Origin: Trichuris trichiura
Lineage: Eukaryota; Nematoda; Enoplea; Trichinellida; Trichuridae
NCBI GenBank assembly: GCA_037903355.1
Contig: JBAJFE010000004.1
Coordinates: forward strand, 5,254,001-5,318,000
Reading direction: 5' to 3'
Length of the DNA stretch: 64,000 nucleotides
Part shown: in pieces, positions 47,676-59,924 of the stretch
Position numbering within the stretch: the first letter of the stretch is position 1
How the letters are laid out: every line of letters begins with the position of its first letter
Made by a program: the position numbers and the translations under genes
Notes under the pieces: generated by a model
Told to the model about the DNA's origin: nothing
Databases searched by the model: none
What the model saw: the letters and a program-made list of their open reading frames with translations, nothing else

Positions 47676-48052
47676 TCTTCTTTTTTCACTTTTCTTTTTC
47701 TCCTTCTTTCTAACGAGTGCGTTATTCAGAATAAAAAGTTTGCGGCTTTGCTACCCGTTCGTTAGTTAAAAACGTTTACTTCTCAAACGTATAACCCGCG
47801 AAGCTCGCCGCAAAGTCTGACTGACTAAGTGGGATCAAAGCCCGACGGGTCAAGGATCGACCTGACGGCTGAGGTTCCCGCCACGGTCGGTCGGATGGAG
47901 CGGCTTGCGAACATAATGACCGACCCGACGGCGGCGCACTTAGCGCTGATGACGGGCCCCGGTGTGGCCCGAAAGCTTCGCGGGTTATACGTTTGAGAAG
48001 TAAACGTTTTTAACTAACGAACGGGTAGCAAAGCTGCAAACTTTTTATTCTG
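47676..48052. mobile_element. Foldback Penelope-like fragment with 13-bp TSD
   Basis: Arms about 47727-47806 and 47963-48052 are reverse complements and include GCGGCTTTGCTACCCGTTCG. The right arm keeps a hammerhead-like motif; the left arm has lost it. Flanking 13-bp duplication GTAAACCTTTTGT at 47663-47675 and 48053-48065. A one-sided pyrimidine-rich tail (47676-47726) sits outside the left arm. Same subfamily as 21237. Confidence 0.8.
47943..47981 (+). ncRNA. Hammerhead-ribozyme-like motif 6
   Basis: Reads GCG-CTGATGA, helix II CGGGCC...GGCCCG, GAAA, AGCTT, CGC. GCG/CGC replaces the CCG/CGG of motifs 1 and 8, a compensatory change that supports stem I. Confidence 0.72.
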
Positions 48053-48065
48053 GTAAACCTTTTGT

Positions 48066-48923
48066 ATGTAAACTCATTATGATTAGTTATCATGTTGCCA
48101 TAGGTTCATTGCAAAAAGCAAGTTCTAAGCATCTAGCCTGAAGACAGAAGGTTGCGTTTATGTGGAAGAAATAAATGAACCGTAATGCACGATCGAAATG
48201 ACCAACAGTAACTGCATCGTTAATAGTTGCGAAGGTGCTGACAGTCTGAATAAAGAAAGCACGCTTCTGTGCTCTAGTTTGCTAACAGTTAACCGTACAG
48301 AAATTCTAAATACCTGAAGATACAGTAATGAATAAACTGCTTTCAAAGCTGCAGTGCGAATGTGGATTAAAAGCTGATGCAAGGAGATTTGTCAGATAAC
48401 TAATGAGTGATAGTTATTGTGCATCAGGACAGGTCTGAAGTCACCTAGCTTTCGTCATTACCCTGACGGTGAGACTTGATATTTCCTGACCTAAAGCAAC
48501 AATGGTCACGTGCACTTAAACTTGTTTTAAAGCCTAACCTCAGTCACATGGCTGTTGACAACAGGACCGACGCCGGAACAAGAGAAGTGTGTAAGTATGT
48601 GTCGTATTGAATGGCTGGTTATGATTAGACGAAGTAAAAGCATGTTGTCTCAAGGATAATGTAACAGGGAAGTTCGACCAGGTGCTCCAGATAACCATTT
48701 AGATTTCAGTCAGTCATAGTAAAGGTAATACAAGCTGCTAGTAAAAGTAACAAGAAAATAATTAAAGCTCTAACTTTACTAAAATAGAGTTCATTGAAAT
48801 GCAAGACCAAGAAGAGTAATGATCATAAAGACACTATTCTAATACAAGCAGAGTGACAGCATACTAAACCTTCCAACCGAATTTTGGTTTTCAGCCAAAT
48901 AATTTGTCTTTGCAAGCAGAAAT
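48066..48923. other. No gene seen
   Basis: AT-rich, no supported ORF. The 3' UTR of the zinc-finger gene lies at the right end. Confidence 0.4.
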
Positions 48924-51599
<2,676 letters not shown>

Positions 51600-54004
51600 T
51601 CTCACTTGAAGAACATACTGTTCCAATTTGAAGTTTCACAACAAATGCTTTTAGTTCACCAGGTGAACCAACTTTTCACTTGACTTTTCAATTATTACTC
51701 TGGGCGTAACGCTTAAGAATTATATAGTTTCTGAGCAGGAACCAATAAGATGTAGGCATCCTGGCAGCTTTATTCGCCGCACTGTGTTCTTGTAATCCAT
51801 AGGTAAATGTCCTGCCCTTCTTTTAATCAATTCCACTTCGCTGGGAAAAGCAAATCTCAATCAGAGCTTCACCTGTAGTCATAAAACAGTGAAACCCTGC
51901 GTATTGAATGATTAAGAATCTACTATTCAATGGTACAATTGGAACTGCGAAGGGCTGGCGTAAATAATCTTGTAATTGCGTTTCCAAACAAAAGTCAAAG
52001 AAACCTAACTGCTGCGTTTTATAAAACAATGAAATATTGGTCTATCAATAAACGCACGTTTGTATTCATTACATGCTTTGATATTTGAAAAGCAGAAGCA
52101 CGCTCCTGTTAACCCTTGTTTGTTATTTCAATTGCAGGTGAATATTAATCCATTCGATAGATTGATGAATGGGCAAGAATGAACTTAAGGCTTCGTTACA
52201 AGCTGCTGAGTTATGCGTAACTTCGTTTCATGTAGGGAAGAGACGAATTATAGTTCAGTTTTTAAAAAGTGTCAAATCCTTTCACTGAAATTATAAGAGT
52301 ATTCTGATTTGGTAACTGAAAATCACCTTCCGCTATATAAAAGGCTATCCGTGTGTGTACCAATCTTTTGCACAACTCATTCGCAAACACAGAAACAATG
52401 AGATTTAATCGAAATGAGCCGGCTATGGCAAGCAAGATGCCGCTAAAGTTTTATAATTTTTTCTAAAACTCAAAAACTGCTCTGTTTCCTGTTGAACGGA
52501 TAAGCTACAATCTGATGAACCTATCGGTGACTAAGTCTGAATGTATAAGTTAGCATAACTTTCCTTTGAAGCATCCATTGTAGCGTAGCTATTTCATTCA
52601 AATAAGGTAAAAACAAACAGCACGTTTGTCATTACGGGTGTACTTTCACAAGGATTTAAATGTGCCAGGATTTCAAGTCCTGTTATTACTATTACTCAGA
52701 TGCATTCGTTTCTGCATTGTTGTTTTAATACAGTAGCTGCCATGCTTTTTGTGGCATGCCTACTTTTAAGGCAGACACTTTGTCATTACCTCATCTCTCC
52801 GTATTAATCGTCCTGTCGTTGCTCGATCGTAAGCACTATTCTCTGCTGGCACGTTGCGTTTTCTGTAGTAACATGTCCGTCATTTCTGTGATATCATCGC
52901 TATCTTACTGTAAGTTCGCCCAAAGAAGCATCTGCTTGGTAACGTTGGTTCCAGCATAATCATCTGTAGCTCCCGTAGATCCTTGTCCCTTGTGTTAATA
53001 ATTGTTCACGTTCTCTAGTCGGCCCAGATACTCAGTTTGTTATCTTTCCGTTTTGCGCTCCTTGCGGCGCTGCTTTCGTGAGCAAATATCTGCTTTTCCT
53101 TTGCGTTACTGTCATCTGTTCTAGTATCGTTGTCACCTTTATATATTTGGGTTTCCTCGGTTTCTTTAATGCTTCCTACTATTAAACGGTATCGTTGCTG
53201 CAATTTCCAAGCTTTCTGGTACAACACTGTCACAAATTTATTAACCTGGGTTGAATAGAGTCAACAGTTAATAAGAGACAGAATGAGTCCTAAAAACTCC
53301 GCCTTATTCTTTTCACCGATTTTGCCCCCACATTAAATTGACCACCTTCCGTCACAGTAAAATCAAGAGGTTTTCCGCAAAAGTTACGAGAAACTTTGTT
53401 CTCAATATAATAGAAAAGCATACGAGAATACACAATTAAAGTATTCTAACAAATGGGAGCAAGAGTTTACAATTGAGGTTCCTGCTTGTAATCTTTCATT
53501 AACCTTAGCATAAAAGTCTATTTACTCAATGAAAAGGATGTGCTTAATGAAGTAGAGCTAATTCTTTTACTTTCAGATTAATGTTTATGAGCTTCGTTTT
53601 AATATCGGCAACTGTTTCTGCTTCCTATCCAGCAGGACAGGAACTTAAATCAAGTCCACGTTCATCTAAGCAGGTTGATGTAAAAGTGAGAAGCTTTTCT
53701 ACAACAGCTCAAAAGTGAGGATGAAGTTCTGTTCTTTGTTGTTCTAAGCAAAAGAGATCATATCCATTCTTGTACTTCAGTTTTAAGTCTTCGTTGTCTT
53801 ACATTTCCGTTAATTCTTTCTGCAGTTATATCTCTGCTTTTTCTACAACCTTGTCTGGACTTTTCATGTCACTCAGTTGTTTCATGAAGTCTGCATGCAG
53901 CATTTCTGAATAACAGCAGTCCAATAAAACTTCGTCGCCAACAGCCTTCTGCATTTTTCTGTTTCATTGTACGTAGCTGCGACTAACAGTTCCTATTATA
54001 GTCC
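51600..54004. other. No confident gene
   Basis: The minus-strand stretch 52029-51823 looks protein-like (FFDFCLETQLQDYLRQPF...) and could be an upstream exon of the zinc-finger gene, but no phase-consistent joint was found. The remainder shows nothing. Confidence 0.35.
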
Positions 54005-54111
54005 TTACTGAGGGAAATGTTTTTGTAAATGTAACTTCTTGGTACGGGACCGTGTAGTTTCATGTCGAGTTTCTTTTACGGAAAGTTTGTCCCGTTGACA
54101 ATATTTTTATT

Positions 54112-54149
54112 CCGGAGCTTTCGGGTCAAACGAGACCCGTCTTCAGCGA
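54112..54149 (-). ncRNA. Hammerhead-ribozyme-like motif 7
   Basis: The minus strand reads TCG-CTGAAGA, helix II CGGGTC...GACCCG, GAAA, AGCTC, CGG. Stem I has one G-U pair. Located in the left arm of the GIY-YIG element. Confidence 0.7.
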
Positions 54150-54397
54150 TATTAATATAAAGCAATGAAGTAACGAAAATTCACGGTGTTGAAATGATGT
54201 AATGGGTGTTGCGCGGGGATGTTTGAACTGTTTAAAGTCGAATGTTTTAAAGTAGATTTCCTTGTGTCCTCATCTTCTGTCTGTCAGCTAGCCATTTTTC
54301 TTGTTGTGGATATGTGTTGCTCTTCAGAAATTTCATTTTAAGGTTCTTCTCCGTTTGGTTGGTTTTCATCCGTGGTTCTTTGTTTTCCTTTGTGTGT

Positions 54398-54882
54398 TTA
54401 GTCAAGTGAGCAGCATTTAGAGTGGGTGACAATGTTTGCCCATAGTTCGTTTATTTCTGCTCCTTGATGTCTATTGTACGTCTCGTTGTGCCTGATGTAT
54501 AGAGCTTCTTTGATTTTCCGTAGGCGCAAATTGCTTTCGTAGCATAAGACTTTCGGATGTAGAGTCTGGTTGCAACGTGCGGCGTGTTCCACGACCGCGG
54601 AGGCCTGTATTGCTTTGTCCATGGTAGTTTTTGGGTTCGCGATTTTCCTTCCACGCCGTCTTGTAGGGTTGGTGTCGTTGTTGAGAATGTTTTCTGCGTT
54701 TTTGTAGGTGGTAAGACCTTTCATATGTTCGTTGAATCTATGCTCTAAGGTGTTTCCCGGTTCCCCGATGTACACTCCTGAACAACGGCATTTGATTGCG
54801 TAGACCAGCCCTGTTCTTTTGTTTTTTGGGATTTTGGTTTTGTCCTTCCGGAGAATGGTCCTGAGGTTGGGGAAGCTTTTAA
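54398..54882 (-). pseudogene. GIY-YIG endonuclease domain of a Penelope-like retroelement
   Basis: The minus strand reads ...RTGLVYAIKCRCSGVYIGE, then EHRFNEHMKG, AVVEHAARCNQTLH, CYESNLRLRKIKEALYIR and NELW near the end. This order (GIY/YIG motifs, Arg helix, AVxEH, and a KIxEAxxIR block) is that of the C-terminal endonuclease of Penelope-like elements. The reverse transcriptase that should precede it is missing, cut off at the head-to-head junction, so this is a 5'-truncated fragment. The first motif is LVY rather than GIY. Confidence 0.85.
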
Positions 54883-54901
54883 AAGACTTGGAACCCTAAC
54901 G

Positions 54902-55178
54902 ACACCAACCCTACAAGACGACGTGGAAGGAAAATCACGAACCCAAAAACTACATGGACAAAGCAATACAGGCCTCCGCGGTCGTGGAACACGCCGCACG
55001 TTGCAACCAGACTCTCCATCCGAAAGTCTTATGCTACGAAAGCAATTTGCGCCTGCGGAAAATCAAAGAAGCTCTATACATCAGGCACAACGAGACGTAC
55101 AATAGACATCAAGGAGCAGAAATAAACGAACTATGGGCAAACATTGTCACCCACTCTAAATGCTGCTCACTTGACTAA
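54902..55178 (+). pseudogene. Second, shorter GIY-YIG fragment (inverted copy)
   Basis: Repeats the C-terminal part of the 54398-54882 reading frame almost exactly on the other strand, starting after the YIG motif (from about DTNPTRR). Small differences, including a missing base near 54950, break the frame upstream. It lacks the catalytic Tyr/Arg part. Confidence 0.8.
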
Positions 55179-55426
55179 ACACACAAAGGAAAACGAAGAA
55201 CCACGGATGAAAACCAACCAAACGGAGAAGAACCTTAAAATGAAATTTCTGAAGAGCAACACATATCCACAACAAGAAAAATGGCTAGCTGACAGACAGA
55301 AGATGAGGACACAAGGAAATCTACTTTAAAACATTCGACTTTGAACAGTTCAAACATCCCCGCGCAACACCCATTACATCATTTCAACACCGTGAATTTT
55401 CGTTACTTCATTGCTTTATATTAATA

Positions 55427-55464
55427 CCGCTGAAGACGGGTCTCGTTTGACCTGAAAGCTCCGG
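55427..55464 (+). ncRNA. Hammerhead-ribozyme-like motif 8
   Basis: CCG-CTGAAGA, helix II CGGGTC...GACCTG (one G-U), GAAA, AGCTC, CGG. Fully paired stem I; right arm of the GIY-YIG element. Confidence 0.72.
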
Positions 55465-55533
55465 AATAAAAATATCGTCAACGGGACAAACTTTCCGTAA
55501 AAGAAACTCGACATGAAATTACTGAGGGAAATG

Positions 55534-57456
55534 TAGCTTTCATGGTCTTCCTCATCTTGTCTTCAGCAGGAAGGAGTAGTTGTACTGATGACACTTACAG
55601 TTTTTCTTGAGTGCAACAACAAATGCGGACTGACAAAATTCGCCTCGTTCCAGCCTTTGTTTTAAGTAACTAACTTTGAGACAGTACAAATATAATAATG
55701 TTCACTCTGATTAGGTTAAACTTATCGCTTTCCAGCTGCTACTATATCTTGTTGAACTTGAAGCATAATTCCATTAGGTATCTGATTCTGCTTTTGAATA
55801 TCTTCAAGTTGACCAGTAGGGTAGCATTCTTGTCTTCTGAGGAATTCACGACTGTATCAAAGAGGCTGTAAAAGTGACTCAAACAAGAGCACTTTGACAG
55901 TCACAGAATTTCAGCTGCAAGGAAGAGCTGATTAAAAACGTCATTGGTTACTTCACGCAACTGACTAAATAATCCGTCACTTAACGATTTACTTTTAACT
56001 TTGTCCACTGGTTCAGTGTCAGACAGCATTGAGCAACTCAAGCGATAATCAGGGTGCTTTGCGACCAAATGCTACCAGCGAGTCATGCAATGAAAATGAT
56101 AAAGCATTTTAAAAAGCCTCCTTTAAATGTGCAAGATATGCGCGGTGCATTCCTACCATCGATGGTGCTCTATCAACTGATACAGTCATTACGTTTGTAA
56201 GTTGGGATGCTCCTTTCTTTGAATTCTTCCACAGCTAGAGATGTCACGGTTTTAGTGCCTGTTAAAAGTTCATCGTCAAATAATAAATTCTGTGATATAT
56301 GTTCGTCCTTTATAAAGTGAACGTAAGTCAGCAATAATGCTCCATTGCAAGGCAAAGTGAATTCGTTAAGCTACAAGGCAAATGGTTTTCCTCTGTGTCA
56401 CTGCTCGTGTTGTCTACCCTTCTCTGTATTGTCTTATTGCTCAAAGGAATTCACTGATTATTTCCGTTGATGATTTACCATAGAACAAAACATTCCACCA
56501 TTACGACGCAGATATGTAAAGGTATTAAACAAACAGGATTCTACAGCTCCTACAAGGATAGAATAACAGCAAACCGTTACTGAAAGCTGAGAACAGGTTA
56601 TCAGTGTACGATTGTCTTCACATTTCTTTCCTGTATTCCTTTTGAAGAAACTTCCATTTTCAAAGTTACACAATGCTGCTGAGATAGCAAGACAGTGTTG
56701 CGCAAATAAACAAAAGACGTGGTAGAAGTTTTTTCATAAGACTTGCCATAACGCTTTGCTAACTGGCACTGAAAACGCGGCTACCTGCAAAGGGTGGACA
56801 GAGCAGCAGACACACCTCCCTAACCCTATACAGACGCATTGAACTTTAGTAACCCGCCTATCGCTCATCACCCTACCCAGCCTTCAGCTTCCCCAATTCC
56901 CCCTTCATCTTCCGGGCTCTTTTGAAGTTTTCCATCACCCAAAATGGGGTGATATCGCTTACTCTGAGAATTATCCCTTAATATAACAATCATCTCCAAA
57001 GCGTCCTGTACGGATATAGATAAAGTTTCCATAGTTTTACGAAAAAGTAGCCCGTTTATGTTGACCTGCTAATTAGAGATAGAGTATTCAGGGTCGACAT
57101 TCCCTTTTCGTCAAAGCTAAGTTTTATTTAACCGGACTAGGCTTGACATCGATGACAGAGCAGATTTTACCCTGAAGGATACGTCATAAGTAAATAATTT
57201 TTTAAAAAACGAGCCGTTTTTCCGTATGAAAGTGCGAAACTTCATGCATCAATGAGAAGAAACTGTACTCTCAACGTTGAATTAATGGTTGCATTCCGAA
57301 ATACAAATGGATATTCGTTGCCACTTGAGCTGGAGCAATGGGGAGTACTCTATTACTACGTTCTGAAAATAACACTACAGGAATGCCGAAAATCGTCATT
57401 AGACATTATTTCAAGCAATTGCAAGAACTATCGTTCATTAATGAAAATGCATCTGC
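55534..57456. other. No gene supported
   Basis: Contains only short ORFs without family resemblance or splice-consistent partners. Confidence 0.35.
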
Positions 57457-57825
57457 TCATTCAACAATGTAAAAGCGGAATCCGAGAATGTCCCTATTTA
57501 TGCCAACAAAAATACCAAACAGAAGTTCATTTACTGACTTATATGTCAGCAGTAGCGTAACAACATCTGTCAGTTCCTGTATCAGCGATTGAGAGCAAGG
57601 CGAAAACACGTTAGCCATCGCGTTAGTGATCTCAGTGGGCACGGTTGAGCGGGATGAAAATATACGCGAAAATTTCTGGTAACATAAGTCATACAATTTG
57701 AACTGTAAGCCATTTTGGGTAACAACGAAATCATTCGCTATTTTGCTCTGCTCAGTACGAATGTACGTGAATTGTACCTTGTCTAACCAGTATATAAATT
57801 TATGAACTGTATCCAGCCACGCTTG
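57457..57825 (-). CDS. Unrecognised gene, terminal exon
   Basis: After a TTTGTTTAG acceptor, 122 codons run to a stop, starting QAWLDTVHKFIYWLDKVQF and ending FRFYIVE. The long open frame, mixed amphipathic composition and acceptor support real coding. The plus-strand ORF over the same bases (57252-57560) is taken as its shadow. A preceding exon with matching phase was not identified and no domain is recognised. Confidence 0.45.
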   Translation of the reverse strand, partial: QAWLDTVHKFIYWLDKVQFTYIRTEQSKIANDFVVTQNGLQFKLYDLCYQKFSRIFSSRSTVPTEITNAMANVFSPCSQSLIQELTDVVTLLLTYKSVNELLFGIFVGINRDILGFRFYIVE

Positions 57826-58516
57826 CTAAACAAAAAAAAGGAATGCCGGCAGCCTTTCTCCAAATATGTGTCAGGTGGAAGCAAAAGCGTTGTCGCTTCT
57901 TGGCAAAATAAAGCGTGGACAAAGGAAAGTTGGAAGAACATCGATTATTCGATGCACTTTCCAGTAGACTAAGCAACCTTTTGGTGACACATCCTCCACG
58001 GCTCGAGAAGCTCTTTGGTTTTTATTAAATAAGCAAATCAACTCCTTTTGGACATCTGCAGTTTCGCAGGTGCTCTATAGTCAAGTAGTGCTTCAATGAC
58101 CGGAAAAGACGTATTCAAGATAGACAATACGTGATGAGTTCGGCCCATTTTGCTTTGAGATCGCATTTGCTTTTCCCTGCCCCCTTAACATAAGATCGAG
58201 CGGAAGAATCAAGACACTTTCGTTAAAACCAGTTTCGCGCACTTCTTTCGCAAAAATTTTGCTACCTCTGTGCAGTAGAAGCCTGCAGTGATAGTGTGAC
58301 GCAGCCGCGGCAGCTTAAACTACATTATGCCATCTTCGCACCAGCATAGGAAGGAGCATTTTTGCTGTGGATGCTTTCCGTTGTTTTGAATTTAACCAAT
58401 GTCTTTTCTTTTAGACTGTCATAGTTGGTTCATGTTTTATTACTGGTAAGTACCTGCCGCAGGATATCCTTCTTCCTCTGACCAGGAAGGCTAATGATGA
58501 CGTCATTCATAATGGC
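57826..58516. other. Nothing identified
   Basis: May include upstream exons of the minus-strand gene ending at 57457 (58000-57860 is partly open), but none is resolved. Confidence 0.35.
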
Positions 58517-58644
58517 GAATTCACATGGTTGGAGCGGTAGTTGTCCACCGTTCTTGGTCCTTCCCATCGCAAATCCGATGTCTCGGATTTGCGATGGGGA
58601 GGACCAAGAACGGTGGACAACTACCGCTCCAACCATGTGAATTC
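58517..58644. repeat. 128-bp hairpin, ~60-bp arms
   Basis: GAATTCACATGGTTGGAG at 58517 is reverse-complemented at the right end (58644). The arms are near-perfect, with a loop of about 6 bases around 58580. The reading frames over it on both strands are mirror images and not genes. No relation to the Penelope-like or Tigger ends was seen. Confidence 0.85.
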
Positions 58645-59693
58645 ACTGTTGGTTTTTGTACATCAGCCTCTGTCGTGAAAAATCACTTTTCGTCAAATCT
58701 TCACCATTGCCATTGGCGACTCATACGCCGTAAATTCAAGCAAGCACAAGCGTGCTTTATAAATGGCATACGCTTCATCTTTTCTCTGGTCAGAAGAGTG
58801 GTGAACAGAACGTTTGGCGTAAACCGCTTGTATACTCGGTATGAAACGGCGACAGGTCATAATTTGATTTGCTTGTTTTAAACAGGTCTGCTTTTTCGTG
58901 AGGCACCATGCAGTATTGATGCGGAAATAGAGGTTGTATGCTAGATTTTGTTACTTTAGCAACACGAAGGAATTTAGCCAAGAGCTTACTCAGTGTGCAG
59001 CCTACGCCTCAGCGCTTCAGTTTGCTCATGCGTAATCAGACGCTGCTAACTGGAAACCTATATTTTCCATTTGTTGTTACGACGTTTCGTACAAACCAAA
59101 GTGCGTTGTTTTTCTTTCAATACACTAAACTCAAAGGCAGAGCAAGGCAAGCTGCGAAAACAACCATACCCGAAAGCAAAACGGTAGGACAATGCGATGG
59201 GCGACTGGTCAGATTAGTAAACATCGAGCGCATACTTGAATATACAGTCGGCCCTCGTTATCCGCGGATTCTATACAACGCGGTTTGTCTAGCGTGAAAT
59301 AGTGACGTCATCTTTTCACAGACACATGCGCACCGCTGGCCAGCATTATAATTGCACTAGTGTCGTTGCATGGCTGTGCAGCAGTGTGATCATCCGCGCG
59401 TTCGCGAAAGACTTTCTCTGCCCACAGTGCTCTCTAACCGTGCACAATGCTAATGAGGCCTTGTCATTTTTCTCACTGCTCATTATTGCTTCGTGCGCGT
59501 TGTCGAGTCCGCGCGCTGTGCGCAAATATCAGTTTCCCTGCAGCGTGGTAGGTCTGAACTTTCGCGTCGTGTAGCTGGTGTCGCATAGGAGGATGGCTGA
59601 CAGAAGGCAACTAAATGAACAGAGCGGTTCCTCTAGGGCTAAGAGACAACGTAGCGTCCTAACCCTTCATGAGAAAATAAAAGTCCTAGATCT

Positions 59694-59924
59694 GAAGATA
59701 TAGTGTCTTCGTACGGGACCAAATAATTTCATTTTTTGGCTTCTTTTTGTACGGATTTTCTGTCCCGTTGAAAAAAACTTTTATTAATAAACTGAAACTA
59801 TTAATAAACGTCAATCCTTAGACCGCTGATGGCGGGTCAAGTTCGGACCCGAAAGCTACGGACAGTTTATTAATAAAAGTTTTTTTCAACGGGACAGAGA
59901 AAATCCGTACAAAAAGAAGCCAAA
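59694..59924. mobile_element. Foldback Penelope-like fragment inside Tigger
   Basis: Arms around a short centre: TACGGATTTTCTGTCCCGTT left, its reverse complement right. The right half carries a degenerate hammerhead-like motif. 13-bp duplication AAGTCCTAGATCT at 59681-59693 and 59925-59937. The left one-sided tail contains TACGGGACC, as in the 54020 copy. Removing insert plus one duplication restores the transposase frame at this point. Confidence 0.85.
59823..59861 (+). ncRNA. Hammerhead-ribozyme-like motif 9 (core mutated)
   Basis: CCG-CTGATGG, helix II CGGGTC...GACCCG, GAAA, AGCTA, CGG. Stem I intact, but the last A of CUGANGA is G, a conserved core base, so activity is not expected. Confidence 0.65.

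Larger units (their letters stand above)
54020..55518. mobile_element. Head-to-head Penelope-like element with GIY-YIG domain
   Basis: Two inverted copies of a Penelope-like 3' end, 54020-54897 (minus) and about 54898-55518 (plus, shorter). They meet near 54897, and the outer arms are nearly identical. Each outer arm carries a hammerhead-like motif and a TTTACGG...GTCCCGTTGAC terminal block. Flanking 15-bp duplication TTACTGAGGGAAATG at 54005-54019 and 55519-55533. A one-sided tail containing TACGGGACC lies outside the left arm. Confidence 0.85.

Noticed and set aside
54923..55105. Separate small genes around the 54-55 kb palindrome
   Set aside because: All are mirror or frame shadows of the two inverted GIY-YIG fragments.
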